A stretch of 64,000 nt of DNA from Acanthochlamys bracteata (lineage: Eukaryota; Streptophyta; Magnoliopsida; Pandanales; Velloziaceae), in assembly GCA_019914995.1 (NCBI GenBank), contig CM034140.1, forward strand, positions 6,510,001-6,574,000, in the 5' to 3' direction. Both the position numbers and the translations under genes were made by a program. Positions 34,576 to 46,536 of this stretch are shown here, piece after piece (the first letter of the stretch is position 1; each line of letters starts with the position of its first letter). Under the pieces are notes generated by a model. The model ran no database searches, was not told the origin of the DNA, and was given only the letters and a program-made list of their open reading frames with translations.

Positions 34576-37190
34576 TCTTTGATCGACAGCAACCTCAGAA
34601 TCCCTAGAGATCACCTAAACTTGGAATTAATAAGAACAAAAGAAACATATCAATGGTATTCACACCATTAAAAAAAATAAAAAAATAAAGAACTCAATCT
34701 TGGTTTTTCACCAATGACCAATTGCCTGCAATACCTAAAACTCTCCCAACCTCCACACACCACCAGCATCAGCGTTAAAGCATTCATTACTCAGTATATC
34801 CTCACTGAAGCAAGAGCAGTTTTTTGTCATGGCTTCTGCTGCCTGCCTTCAATCTCTTTTATTTTTTATTTTGACCTAAAAATCAATGGTGTTTGATTTG
34901 GTTGATCCACAAGTGAAGACTTGTTGGTGGTATTAGAAAAATGGCTCTGCAATTATTTATGGCACAACCCAACTCCCTCCCTCTTATTTATTACCATTCA
35001 TTTCACTTCTATCTGTTGGTAGATGGACATTTTCTTCATTCACTCTTCTTCCAAATTCAAAATTCAGAGTGTGTTTTGGACTTTCTAAACTGAGTTACTG
35101 AAAATAGTATTTTTAATTTTTATGAAATTGAAAGTGAACGAAAAAAAACTTTTAATAAAAAAAAAAAAGTTATAATGATAAAAAAATGCTCTTAATATCA
35201 TAAGAGCATATTTTATTTGCAAAAGAAATAAAATTTTAAAATAATAAGTTACTTAAATTAATAAAATTTAAAATAAATATAAATTAATTATTTCAAAGTA
35301 ATTTGTTGGCTCAAAAATAAATACTCGGTCATAAAGAGCTTGTTTACTTTGTAGATAAAGTAGGTGAAGTACATTTTTTAGAAATCAATTTAAAAAATAA
35401 AAAAAAATATTTAATAAAAAATAAAATTATATATTAATTTAATTTTTATAGTAAGTTTCAAAAATAAATTTAAAAAGGTTTATTAATAAAAAAATTTATT
35501 TTAATTTTATATGTATTTTATATTGAAAATAAATTTTAAAAAAATGAGTTTGAGGTATTGATAAATACGCCCAAAATAAATATGCTCTAAAAATATTAGG
35601 TCATTTTTTGCTATGAACCGTAGTCTAACTTACATATTCAGATATCTAGTTATATATTATGAAACATACGACATAGTATTATACTAATAGGAATTATTAG
35701 GAGTTTGATATATTTAGGAAATGATTCCAAAAAATAAATAATTTGATTGCAAGAATTTCTTTATGTTAAGAAAGACATGATAATTTGTAATTGCTTTTCA
35801 ATTCTATTTATTCTAAATTTTTATTTCGTATTTCTTAATAAATTATTTATAGTCTAATTTTTTTTTAAAAAATTTATAAAATACAAAAAACAATTTACGC
35901 CATAAACTTTTATTATTTATATTTATTTTTTGTTTTAATTTTTTATTTTATAAGCACTCTTCATTATTCTTACTCTCTGAGTAAACAACAATAATGTCTT
36001 GTGTTCTTCAAAAGCGTGTTCTTTTTTAAAGGAAATAATTTTTCAGAAAATGTTTTACAAAATTAAATCATAATTTTTTTTTGGAATGTAATAAGAAAAC
36101 TTGAATATTAATTCAGTAATAGTACAACCAGTAAACACATGTGCTGTCTAGTAAAGTTTCTATTAAAAAATTTGGCCAAGCAATCCTATTGAGGTGGCGG
36201 AGTATTTTAAAATGATTTTTTTAAACAAATACTTTAGTTTTTAATAATTTTTAATTTTATTTTTAAATATTAACAAATAATAAAAAATTTAATTTAAATG
36301 TTTTATATTTTTAATATTTTAAATCAACTTATTAAATATTTATAAAAAATATATTAAAATATAAATACAAAAATTATTTTTTACTAGAATTTCTTTTATA
36401 AATTTTAAATAATTTAGTTTTGAATAATTTATTTTAAAGCCCACTTTTTACTTAAAAACGCACCACTAATTGCTATCCCGCTAACTACAATAAAACGAAT
36501 TTATGTTCTCCGAGTTAAAAAAAAAATTGCGGTTAATATCAACGTGAAAATTTTTAATTTTATCGCAAATGATGACTGCAGTTTTAATTGTTCCTAAAAT
36601 TCTCTATTCTATTATATTAGCAGATGTTCGGAAATCTTTATAAAATAATTCTTTTTAATAAAACTATTTAGAGATTATTCAGATAAAGATTTTTTTTTTA
36701 AACCAAAAAATATTAAAACAATTAATAATAAAATTTAACGATATAAACTATTTTATATTTTTAAATTTTTTGATAAATTTATATAAGATTGTAAAAGTTT
36801 ATTAAAAAATTAAAATAAATTTAGAAATGATATAATAGCGAAATGCATATCCAAAAATGACCTTTACTGTTTTCAGCTTATTAATTGCTTAAAATATAAT
36901 AAGAAGATCACACCAAAATATCGTACGTTCTTACGAAGTAAATTTTTAAATAAAAATAATTTTATTATATTCTGATAAAAATTTATTATTATGATTTTAT
37001 AAATAAAAATAAATAAATAAAAATTTTATTACGTGAATTTTTTATATTTTTAAAATTTTAAATAAAACTTATATAAACATTAAAAACATATGAAATAAAA
37101 TTTATAAGTAAATTTCGGATAAGAATTTATCAAACAGCCCCTGTTTACAATAAATACAGAATCTAGGGTGTTCAATGCAATCTCTTTTCT
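34576..37190. other. AT-rich intergenic DNA upstream of the P450
   Basis: Apart from a less AT-rich patch at 34700-35050 with no coding frame of note, this is dense AT-rich repeat debris, including TTGTTTACTTT-ended elements near 35338-35575 and MITE-like interiors near 36220-37130. No gene recognised. Confidence 0.5.
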
Positions 37191-37192
37191 TC

Positions 37193-37200
37193 TTTATATG
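37193..37200 (+). promoter_or_regulatory. Candidate TATA box for the CYP77A gene
   Basis: TTTATATG lies 94 bases before the start codon, at a distance that would give a leader of about 60 bases. Confidence 0.35.
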
Positions 37201-37293
37201 TACGTTCAGTCTCGCTCTACTGCACTCGCTTTTTTTCTTTAGAACTCTCTGATAAAACCATTACTAGATCTGTCTTATCAAATTTCAGCTACC

Positions 37294-38844
37294 ATGGATC
37301 TGTTAGATTTCTTCTTCATCGCCGGCGCAGTGTTAATAGCCACGGCATGGTGGCGCCGCTGTTCTCGAATTGGCGGCGGACCAAGTAACCTTCCTCCGGG
37401 TCCACCAGGATGGCCGGTTTTCGGCAACCTGTTTCAGGTAGCATTACAACGCCGGCCGTTCATTTACGTCGTTCGCGATCTTCGAAAGAAGTATGGTCCA
37501 ATATTCACCATGCAAATGGGCCAACGAACGTTTATCATAGTCACAAGTTCCGATTTAATTCACGAAGCACTTGTTCAGAAAGGCCCGTTGTTTGCCAGCA
37601 GACCTGCTGATTCTCCGACGAGGCTTGTATTCAGTGTCGGCAAGTGTACGGTAAACTCCGCCGAGTACGGTCCGTTATGGCGTGCTCTGAGAAGGAACTT
37701 CGTCAACGAGCTTGTTAGTCCGGCCAGAGTTAAATCTTTCTCATCGATCCGTGATTGGGCGATATCTAGCCATCTTGCTCGTCTCCGGTTAGAGTTCAAA
37801 TCTACCGGAGCGGTTACTGTCATGCCGAACTGTCGTTTAACGATTTGCAGTATACTTAGTTGTATCTGTTTCGGAGCTCGAGTGCCTGAACCTTTAGTGC
37901 AAGAGATTGAAGCAGTGCTGAAAGATATCATGATGATCACAATGCTCAAGCTGCCGGATTTCCTCCCGGTGCTTACGCCGTTGTTCAGAAACCAACTGAA
38001 AGAAGCAAAGAAACTAAGGAGGAAGCAGATGGATTTGTTGCTACCGTTAGTAAGAGCTCGGAAAGCTTTCTTGGACAACGCGGGAAAACCGATCACCGGA
38101 ACAGAGTTTGAAATGGTGAGCGCTCCCGGTGAAGCTTATATCGATTCGTTGTTCAATCTCAAGCCGCCGGGACGAGGACAGCTCGGAGAAGATGAACTTG
38201 TTACGCTTTGCTCTGAAGTCATGAGCGCCGGAACCGACACCAGTGCAACCACGGTTGAATGGGCGTTGCTGCACTTGGTACTAGACCAAGACGCACAGCA
38301 GAAGCTCTACGAAGAGATCGCCGCTGTCACCGGTAAAGTTAAAAACCTAAATAGTAATAAAGTGACTGAAACAGACGTCGACAAGATGGTTTACTTGCAA
38401 GCAGTGGTGAAAGAAACGTTCCGGCGGCACCCCCCGAGCCACTTCGTGTTGTCGCATGCTGCAACGCAAGAAGCTGAACTTGGAGGTTACCGTGTTCCGG
38501 CAGGAGCGAACGTAGAGTTCTACACAGCATGGCTTACACAAGACCCGTCAATGTGGACGGAACCCGAAGAATGGAAACCGGCGAGATTCTTAGAAGGCGG
38601 GGAAGGTTGGGAAGTTGATATTACCGGAACGCGTGGAATCCGCATGATGCCGTTCGGAGTCGGCCGTAGGATTTGTCCGGCGGCGACGCTCGGATTGCTC
38701 CATGTTCAGTTGATGCTTGCTCGAATGGTGAAAGAGTTCCGGTGGAAGCCGGTGAACGGAGAAAAGATTGATCCAACGGAGACGTTTGCGTTCACTGTTG
38801 TTATGAAGAACTCTCTCAGAGCAGCTATTGAACTTAGAGAATAA
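37294..38844 (+). CDS. CYP77A: Cytochrome P450, CYP77A family
   Basis: Intronless, 516 aa, starting at ACCATGG. Order: N-terminal membrane anchor (about 3-20), Arg pair and Pro-rich hinge (NLPPGPPGWPVFGN, about 33-46), I-helix AGTDTS (312-317), K-helix E374-x-x-R377, and the haem loop FGVGRRICPA with Cys461 as iron ligand. The haem loop has Pro where most P450s have Gly after Cys-x, and this FGVGRRICPA form is typical of CYP77. The lack of introns is also usual for CYP77A. These ER monooxygenases hydroxylate or epoxidise fatty acids using electrons from P450 reductase; known members act in cutin monomer synthesis (CYP77A6) or epoxidise C18 unsaturated fatty acids (CYP77A4). Which of the two reactions applies here cannot be read from sequence. 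All key residues are present and the gene looks functional. Confidence 0.92.
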   Translation: MDLLDFFFIAGAVLIATAWWRRCSRIGGGPSNLPPGPPGWPVFGNLFQVALQRRPFIYVVRDLRKKYGPIFTMQMGQRTFIIVTSSDLIHEALVQKGPLFASRPADSPTRLVFSVGKCTVNSAEYGPLWRALRRNFVNELVSPARVKSFSSIRDWAISSHLARLRLEFKSTGAVTVMPNCRLTICSILSCICFGARVPEPLVQEIEAVLKDIMMITMLKLPDFLPVLTPLFRNQLKEAKKLRRKQMDLLLPLVRARKAFLDNAGKPITGTEFEMVSAPGEAYIDSLFNLKPPGRGQLGEDELVTLCSEVMSAGTDTSATTVEWALLHLVLDQDAQQKLYEEIAAVTGKVKNLNSNKVTETDVDKMVYLQAVVKETFRRHPPSHFVLSHAATQEAELGGYRVPAGANVEFYTAWLTQDPSMWTEPEEWKPARFLEGGEGWEVDITGTRGIRMMPFGVGRRICPAATLGLLHVQLMLARMVKEFRWKPVNGEKIDPTETFAFTVVMKNSLRAAIELRE

Positions 38845-39923
38845 TCGAAGTTATTAGTAGTTAAAATTTATGAAGTTCTTAGATAATATTTGAATTTTTT
38901 TAAACAAATTTAGCTTCACATTTCTTATCCATTATTCTGAGCTCATATTTAAAAATTTTGCGCACAATTCTCTCGTCACTAATTAATTTTAAGAGAAATT
39001 ATAAGTTTATCACGTAGTATTCAAACGAGCTGGATCGATCCAAAATATTAAATTAAATTTATTATTGATATTACTAGAATTTTTATAATCTAATTTATTT
39101 TAAAACAAAATAATTTGTTTTATTTTAAAAATATTTATAAAAAGTTAGACTCATTTTTTAATTGCGACAAAAATTTTAAATTGGGTGACAGAATTAAAAT
39201 TTTTGGAGTACTATGTTCTATTGGTAGTTAAATTTTGTAAATAGCAGAATTTAGTAGCAAATGTCGATGTTGTTATTATCAATTAATCAAGGGCGGCTAT
39301 GTAAAATCAGCGAAAAAATTGCTTTGATGACAGTTAGCTATTTGAATTATTAAATGATTCTTTGATTTATCTTTAATTTAAAAATAAGTTCATTATTTAA
39401 CAAAATTGAAAAGAATGTAGTAATAAATTTTTTGCATCTATGTTCCTTCAAAAATTTTAATTGTGCATTTATGAACATAAGTACTATGATTGAAAATCAT
39501 ATTTATTGTCCATAGCATGCTTTTAAGAATTTTTTTTTGCATTTATGAACTGATATTGATTTCTCGGTCGACACCACGTGCTAAGTTCAAGTGAGACGCT
39601 CAGTTTTTGTTCGGTAATATTTAGGTGATATTAGGATTGCCTTACAATTTCCTTTAACTTGAACTTTTATGTTTAATAATTTTTTATCATATTTATAGAT
39701 TTTTTTAAAAAATTTAAAATACAAGAAAAATTCTGTCCAAAATGTAGTTATTGTTGATTTTATAAATTTTTTTTAGGTAACAATGTAGATTTTATTTTTC
39801 AAAAATTTTAAAATATTTTTTACTTTATAATTTTTTTTATAATATTTTCAAACATCTTAAAAAATCTTTAAATTTATGTTAATTATATAAAAGTGAGTTT
39901 TTGATAAACTTATACACACTATA
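38845..39923. other. Intergenic DNA, no gene recognised
   Basis: AT-rich sequence after the P450 with no coding frame. Repeated AT-rich interiors near 39660-39870 resemble the MITE group, but no clean ends are visible. Confidence 0.45.
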
Positions 39924-40118
39924 TGGTTGCGTCTTTTTATTCTTACGAACTCATTTTTTTCTATTAAAAAATTTATTTCAGTTCACTTTCAATTATATAA
40001 AAATACATAATAAATCACTTTCAGCTCACATCTTTTTATAAAATAACACACAAATTAACCTTATTCTCAATGACACTGTTCATATAACTTATATTTAGTA
40101 ACTCAAAAAAACACACCA
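39924..40118. mobile_element. Tourist-like MITE, first of an adjacent pair
   Basis: Left end TGGTTGCGTCTTTTTATTC; right end reversed TGGTGTGTTTTTTTGAG. The left flank is ATA and the right flank is the TAA shared with the next element. About 195 bp, noncoding. Confidence 0.55.
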
Positions 40119-40121
40119 TAA

Positions 40122-40309
40122 GAGTGTATCCTTTTACCCTTATAACTCAACTTTTACCAAAAAATCACTTCAACTAAATTCTTATTATATAAATCACTTA
40201 TAGTTTAATTTTCTCTACAAATAAATACAAAATTAAATTTACTTTTAACAATACTATTTATTATAACTGACTTTTAAATAATTCACTTCTAACCTAAAAG
40301 AACACACCC
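40122..40309. mobile_element. Tourist-like MITE, second of an adjacent pair, TAA duplication
   Basis: A 188-bp element with left end GAGTGTATCCTTTTACCC and reversed right end GGGTGTGTTCTTTTAGG, flanked by TAA on both sides. The left TAA is also the right border of the previous element. Confidence 0.7.
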
Positions 40310-40698
40310 TAACTAGAAGTGGAGATATTTAACACACCCATTTCATCATATACCACCAACACTATATAGCTTAAAACCAAGATTACACTACAGATGTTAG
40401 AAGATCATTCATGTCCATACTTAAAAAACAAATTCATTGATCGCATGCATTCTGCTTATCATCAAATTCAGTCGACCAGGGGAAGTCAGGTATCCAGAAG
40501 CAAAGTAAATATTTCTAACCAGAATATTGCCGAAGCTAATCAATGAAAACATGAAATGCCATGCATTATTGTGATAAAAGTGAACCTAAAACTAATACAT
40601 AGTCGCATGAGTTACATGCAGATTACAACAATCGGCATCAAATACAATCTATAAAGTCAGAATTTTATATCCCCATAATTAATAACAAAAAATGACTT

Positions 40699-43600
40699 CT
40701 ACAATCTTTTCCTGAGCTTCTCTTTCATCCTCTTGACTGCAGCATTTAGAGTATCCTTATCTTTACAGAAAGTAAATCTTACCAAATTCTTACCGTCTTG
40801 GGGATCAAGGTAGAACACACTTGTTGGGATTGCCACAACCCCTACTTCCTTGATCAGATACTCACAGAAAGCTACGTCATTCTCAAATCCAAAAGGAGTA
40901 TGATCAACAATCACAAAGTAGGTTCCACTTGAAGGGTACACGATAAAACCTGCATCCTTGAGACCCTCCACCAGGATTGCCTTCTTTTCCATGTAGTCTC
41001 TCTGCAGCTCCTCGTAATAGCTATCTGGTGCTCTAAGTGCTACAGAAGCAGCAAACTGCATAGGAGTAGATGTGGCAAAAGTGAGAAATGAATGCGCTTG
41101 CCTGAAACCCCATGTTAAGCTGACCGGTGCTATCGCCCACCCAATTTTCCATCCTGTCAGAGAGAAGGTTTTTCCTAGCGAGTTCATTGTAACAGTCCTC
41201 TCATACATTCCAGGAAGAGAAGCTAAGGATATGTGGTCGGCTTCAAATGCCAACTTGTCATAAACTTCATCAGTGAATGCCAGGACATCATTCTCCTTGC
41301 AGAGAGTAGCAATCAACTCCATCTCCTCTCTTGTGAACATTTTCCCTGTGGGATTGTGTGGAGTGTTTATAAGTACGGCACGTGTATTTTTTGTAATTGC
41401 TGCTTTGAGCTCTTCAACAGGAACCGAGAAATCAGGAGGACGAAGTGTTACAACCTTTATCTTGGCACCTGCCATGGATAAAGTAGCTTCATAGGAATCA
41501 TAGAATGGAGCAAAAAGTACTACTTCATCACCAGGATTTATCAATCCTAACATTGTAGCAGCAATTGCTTCTGTGCATCCAGATGTAACAGTTACTTCCT
41601 TCTCAGGATCCACTTCCAGACCTGTGTCTTTCTTGAATCTTTCAGCAATAGCCGAGTTGAGATCTGGAATACCATAGCCTCTTGCATATTGGTTTTTCCC
41701 ATCTCTTATAGCCTGGATTGCTGCTTCTTTGACAAACTCAGGCCCGTCAAAATTTGGGAAGCCCTGGCCAAGATTTATTGCACCATGTTTAATGGCAAGC
41801 ATACTCATCTGAGTGAAGATAGTAGTCTTGAACTTCTCCAGACGCTTTGAAACCTGCTGGAAAGACAATTTTTAACAAATAATAAAAGAGCATAGTTAAA
41901 TACTAAGGACACCATCATACAACTTAACTGAGTTCTGTACGTTATTTCTTAAAGACATGGTGGAAACAAAAGAGCAATTCAGAAAAAGTAAAGAAACCAC
42001 AACATAGCAATATGAGAAATGGGTGCTGGGACAACTAACTTACTTCTGAACCAGCCATATGTGCTTAGAGCTGTGATCAACCTGATGTGCTTAGAGTTAT
42101 ACACTTACACGTGGAACCAAGACAATATAAATACTGTTGAAATGTGCTAATTTTGGACATCAAAGGCATATACAATACTCCTGACTCTAAGATTGAAAAT
42201 TCTTTATAGACGAAAGCATCCTCTTTTGTCTATTTGATGTATAACCTATAAGTATTTTCTAACAAAGAAAAAAGAATAAGTCAGTCTATTGCATCTATCT
42301 TTCTAGAGCTTTCATATCCCTGTTTGGATACATGGACAAATCAACTTGCAGCTTTTCACTACTGGAGTTTGCAATGGTGTCCTATAGACTTAAAATCGGT
42401 GTTTGCAGTTTCAAGTAGGTATCAGGATTATCCACAACCATAGAACCTCCCAAGTCCCAACCCCATCAAATGGAGACTAAAAATCTGCACAAACAGTCAT
42501 GTAGGAACCTTTCCCTGTGGCTCAGCAAAACTAGAGTTTGGTCCAAAAAACCCAGTTTCAAGGAGTTTCTAAATTTATATTAAGTGTTCCAAAAGCATAC
42601 TGCTTGCCTCTGTTAGATGTTACAGTCGTATTCTAAGAATTATAATTATGAAGAGAAGTAGCCACAAATATATGAAAACCTTGTCCCTTCAACAATCAAG
42701 ATTAATCATGGGGTTACGTGGTAGTTGACTAAGTGAGCTTTTGGAAGAAGGTACAACTTTAGACATTTTTCAAATTTAGTATGTAATATGTATATCGACT
42801 GACATGCATACAATCAATTTAGGGACTTGAAACCTGGTTATCTAAATAAGAATCTTGAATTGTGCAAACTATGTCTAAGTAAATCTATCTCAGGAAGTGA
42901 AAAGGGAGCAATTGCAAGATACGTTTCAAGACGATTTTAAGGTTCATAGATATAGACAGCAAAGCCAAACTGCAATTTCTTAAATCGTTCTGAATACAGC
43001 CAAAGAATTTCAGAAGTTAAATGAGAGCTAAGAACATCCAAAGAATGACTTATGTTTTTGAGCCCTTCGAATGAATTTAGAATTCCAAAACAAATATTCA
43101 TCAAAAGAAAATGGCATAACTGTCCGTACTGTCAGTAATGAAGAAATAAATAGCTGATCCAACATTCAAGTCTTTAGAGTTTCTTAAACAGCCGGAAGAT
43201 CATGCAGAAACCTCAGGTAACTATACGGCAATTATTAAATCTCAGGAATAGGTTCACTTGTCCTGAATTCCAAAACAATTGAATTTAGAGTTCCAATCGA
43301 ATGAAGTAAATTCATCAAAAGAAAAGGGTGTAACTCTGCTTTTTGTCAGTAATGCAGAAACAAAAGCAGCTCCAACATTCAAGAATCATTAGAGATTCTT
43401 AAACAGCCAGGAAGTCATCCAGAAACCTCAGGAAATTGTACAAGTTGCTGAAATCTCTGGAATAGGTTCAGTTCTGCTGAATTCCTGAATACAGCAGAAA
43501 AACGGCTACAAGTCATGGATATTGATTAAAGGTTGGTTTACTGAGGAGATAGAATCCAGGCACTGGAGCTGGAGTTCCTAGAGCCAACATAAGACTAGTT

Positions 43601-46536
43601 AAATCTTGTTAAAGTGCTGCAGGATTGTCTGATCAATCAGGTCAAGATTGATATAAAGGAAATTCAAAGTGAGAATCATATCTCTCATCTCACTTACCTT
43701 AAGCATCAAGATCACTAACACCATCAACCACATGAAAGTCAATATTTAAAAAAAAAATCTTTGATGTATAGAGAAGGTTCTGGCGCAGATCTCCCTGAAA
43801 AGATCAGAGCTCTGTTCACGTTGATGAGCGTTTCATCATAGGCTCAGATGGCAGTAGTATTTATAATTCAAAAAAGTAGACACATCCCTCCATCACCAAA
43901 AGCAACTTTGCAGCTCTTGGGACAATATAAAATAAAAACATCAAATGAGAATTTAACTCACATGTATAGTCAGCTAGATAACCTAAAGAAATTCTAATAC
44001 TCTTGCAAATCTCAAAAACTTGACCACATGTTAAATGCTCAATAAAATGTCAACCTCTTGGTATTTGAAATCATTAACATGGAACAATTCTCAGCCAAAC
44101 AGGTGGAGAGCTTAAGCATACATTCTAAAATCAATAATGTCTTCGGGAGATCACTAGATTGCTTATCGTCGAATATTTCTTAATAGTGACTCACGACTCT
44201 AACAGCACCATTATATAACCTCAGCTCATAGTTTTCTGGACATTCGAATATCTGGACTGAGCCAGTACACAGCTACACAAATTTAATATCAAAAGGATCA
44301 TTGGAACATGAGACATCCCTTAAGCCTTTTCCATTTATCAGGGCCTCTTTTAGTAGTTATAGTTAATTATTTGAGAATGGAAGGCTTTCTAGACTGTCGC
44401 AAGAAGCATAACAGAGTGCTACTTTCTCAAGAAGAAAACTGAAATATAGAGAAAGCGCCAAATATTTCAGCAAGCTTTCACTTTTATTCAGTAACACTAT
44501 GAGATTCATGCAAGCTTTAAAAAACCATACCACATGATGTTTAATGATTCAAAGGGAGTACGGTTCTTAGCTTCCTCTCCCTAATGGAAATATTAGAATG
44601 TCCACAAAAGAACTACAAACTACATTGCCATATAGGTTTAATAGTCAGGTCCAGCTGTCTAGTATCTAAGGAGACATGACACGGCCACCATATGTCTAAC
44701 TCCACATAAATTTTAATGCCGGTAGCAAACCATATTTTTGAATATCTCGAACAAAGTTCTTAAATTCATAGCTATTTCATCACTAACACTGGATTTAAGC
44801 ACACGATGAGTTATTCCTAAATACTTATGTAGTGAAACATAACTATAAATAAATTACAAAGGGTTAAATACACTAAGTTTTGAAAGTGATCAAGTAGGTT
44901 TTCGAGTTTACAAGTGTATTACAGTAATCTTTCTGTCCAAAATTCCATTTGAGAATACGTAAATTAACAACCTTACCGTTGCTGCACTTTTTTCCTGTTC
45001 ACTTTGTCAACAACCTCTTCTTCATTTTTTGCTTAAGGAAATAACACTCGTCTTGAATTCCGAAATAATTAATGGAATTAGTGCTAATAACTGATAAATT
45101 TGTTGTGTATTTCTATTATGGATAACCTCCTGATTAACTTTTCTCGACAATATAGCCTCTTGAAACTGAAAGGTTTAATCCTTTGATTTTTCATTTGAGT
45201 TGTTATTGAAGTTCAATATTGAATGACGGAAATTAGTTTTTTGCATTGACTTCTAAGGTTTTAATTGGTGGGAGGCAATCGAGGAACTTGTTGGAGAAGT
45301 AGTAGCAATAGCATCGAGGCTGATCAAAGGATTGAAGGAGAAGGAATTGTAAAACTTTAGTGCCTAATCTGTGTTCACATAAATTGATTGCTGTTAGGAG
45401 AGAACTCATATCGGTACTGTTTTTTTTTTCTCTCAAGATTGATGAATTTAGTTTAGGTTCATCATGAATTTGATTATGCAATTCAATATGTAATTTAGCA
45501 CCTCCCCTCCAGCTTCTCTTTAATGGTTTTGCATAGCATTATATGCTTATAACGCAAGAGTATAAAGAAACATCTTGATTGATAAAGATGGTTGCCACAA
45601 TTATTTAATTCGCAGATTTTCAATCCACCGGAAACACCAGCTCTTCCTTCATATAAAGATGGTTGCCACAACTATTTGACTCGTCAATTTTCATTCCACT
45701 GGAAACACCTACCCATCCTTGTGATGCAATGTCTCAGTTATCATTGAGGTAACATGATGCTCTCATGACAATGTTCTCAAACGAAAGTCTGAGTAAGAAG
45801 GACTGCCATGAGACACTAATAAAACTCAACGGTTTAGTTGATCACTTTCAGAACGTGAGGAACTCTTTGATACAACACGAAAAACTTAGGTTGTGACGTG
45901 CATTTAACACAATTACGAAGGATACGCATAAGAGTTAAATATGCAACTTTAGTGTATACAACAAACCATTGTCATTAGTCCTAGTTCTTGCAAATTAAAG
46001 ATGATGTATTCATGTCAATTATGGATAAAACCTCTATCAAATATATAGGTACCTATATATGCCTCTTTGATCAAAACCAATTATAAACGAGCAACTATCT
46101 CATGGAAACATGAGAAACAGATTCCACAATCTTTTGTTACCAAAGTCTGCTAAATTTCTATAAAATAAATTTACCAACACGAACAAACATATTCCTCGTA
46201 CTTGAATCAACTCCCAAAACCAGTTTCAAACCACCAAAAACAAAAAACTAGACAGGAAATCCCCAAGCCAGAACACATACAAATTAAATATAGAAATCAA
46301 AAGCAACTGAGATCGATGATTTGTGCCTGGAGCGGGGGAGATGGAGGGAAAGGTAGCTTCTGTTCTTGTCCCTGTTCAGCGGCGGCGGCATCAGAGACAA
46401 TAGCGGATTCCGGCGCCGCCATCGAAGCAGTGAAGTTAGCTGGTTTCCGGGAGAAGGATAGCAACCGGCAGTTGCTCCGGCGGAGTAAAGCGGCGGAGGA
46501 GGCGATCCGTTTGTTCTTCAGGAGAAGAGCAAACAT
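40699..46536 (-). CDS. PLP aminotransferase, kynurenine aminotransferase-like (At1g77670-like), organellar
   Basis: Exon 1 is 46327-46536 (70 aa) and exon 2 is 40699-41853 (384 aa), for 454 aa. Exon 2 has no ATG at its start; it follows the acceptor tttccagcag and opens VSKRLEKFKTTIFTQMS. Exon 1 opens MFALLLKNKRIASSAALLRR, an Arg/Ser-rich presequence suggesting a plastid or mitochondrial protein, and ends PPSPPLQ, so the join reads PLQ|VSKRL. The donor there is CAG|GC, not GT. Fold-type I aminotransferase marks: ARGYG, SGCTEAI (substrate loop), NTPHNPTGKMF (about 232-243), the cofactor-contacting D265-E-V-Y, and the Schiff-base lysine K298 in SLGKTFSLTGWKIGW. Homologues transfer amino groups from kynurenine, glutamine or aromatic and sulfur amino acids to 2-oxo acids; the in vivo substrate is uncertain. 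A later in-frame ATG (residue 39, MAAPES) could give a cytosolic form. Confidence 0.85.
43072..43500. repeat. Imperfect tandem duplication of about 210 bp
   Basis: Two units, about 43072-43280 and 43281-43500, share GAATTTAGA, ATTCATCAAAAGAAAA, GTCAGTAATG, CCAACATTCAAG, TTCTTAAACAGCC, CAGAAACCTCAGG and GGAATAGGTTCA in the same order. Divergence suggests it is old. Origin unknown. Confidence 0.65.
44861..45910. mobile_element. Mutator-like non-autonomous element with 9-bp duplication
   Basis: A 1050-bp element. Left end GGGTTAAATACACTAAG and reversed right end GTGTTAAATGCACGTC are inverted repeats, and similarity resumes inward (TGAAAGTGATCAA on both arms). The flanks AATTACAAA and AATTACGAA agree at 8 of 9, the size expected for Mutator. 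It holds a 71-base direct duplication (45582 and 45653) and a short minus-strand frame at 45233-45481 with no recognised domain. No transposase is coded. Confidence 0.7.
45582..45722. repeat. Direct duplication of about 71 bp inside the Mutator-like element
   Basis: ATAAAGATGGTTGCCACAA starts both units at 45582 and 45653; both continue through TTTTCA, TCCAC and GGAAACACC. Confidence 0.7.

Larger units (their letters stand above)
41857..46326 (-). other. Large intron of the aminotransferase gene
   Basis: About 4.47 kb, bounded by a GC donor at 46325-46326 and an AG acceptor. It contains an imperfect tandem duplication (43072-43500) and a complete Mutator-like element (44861-45910). No other gene is visible. 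Confidence 0.6.

Noticed and set aside
34486-34671. 61-codon frame
   Set aside because: Part of a family B hAT-like fragment.
37575-38096. 173-codon minus-strand frame
   Set aside because: Complete shadow of the CYP77A coding sequence.
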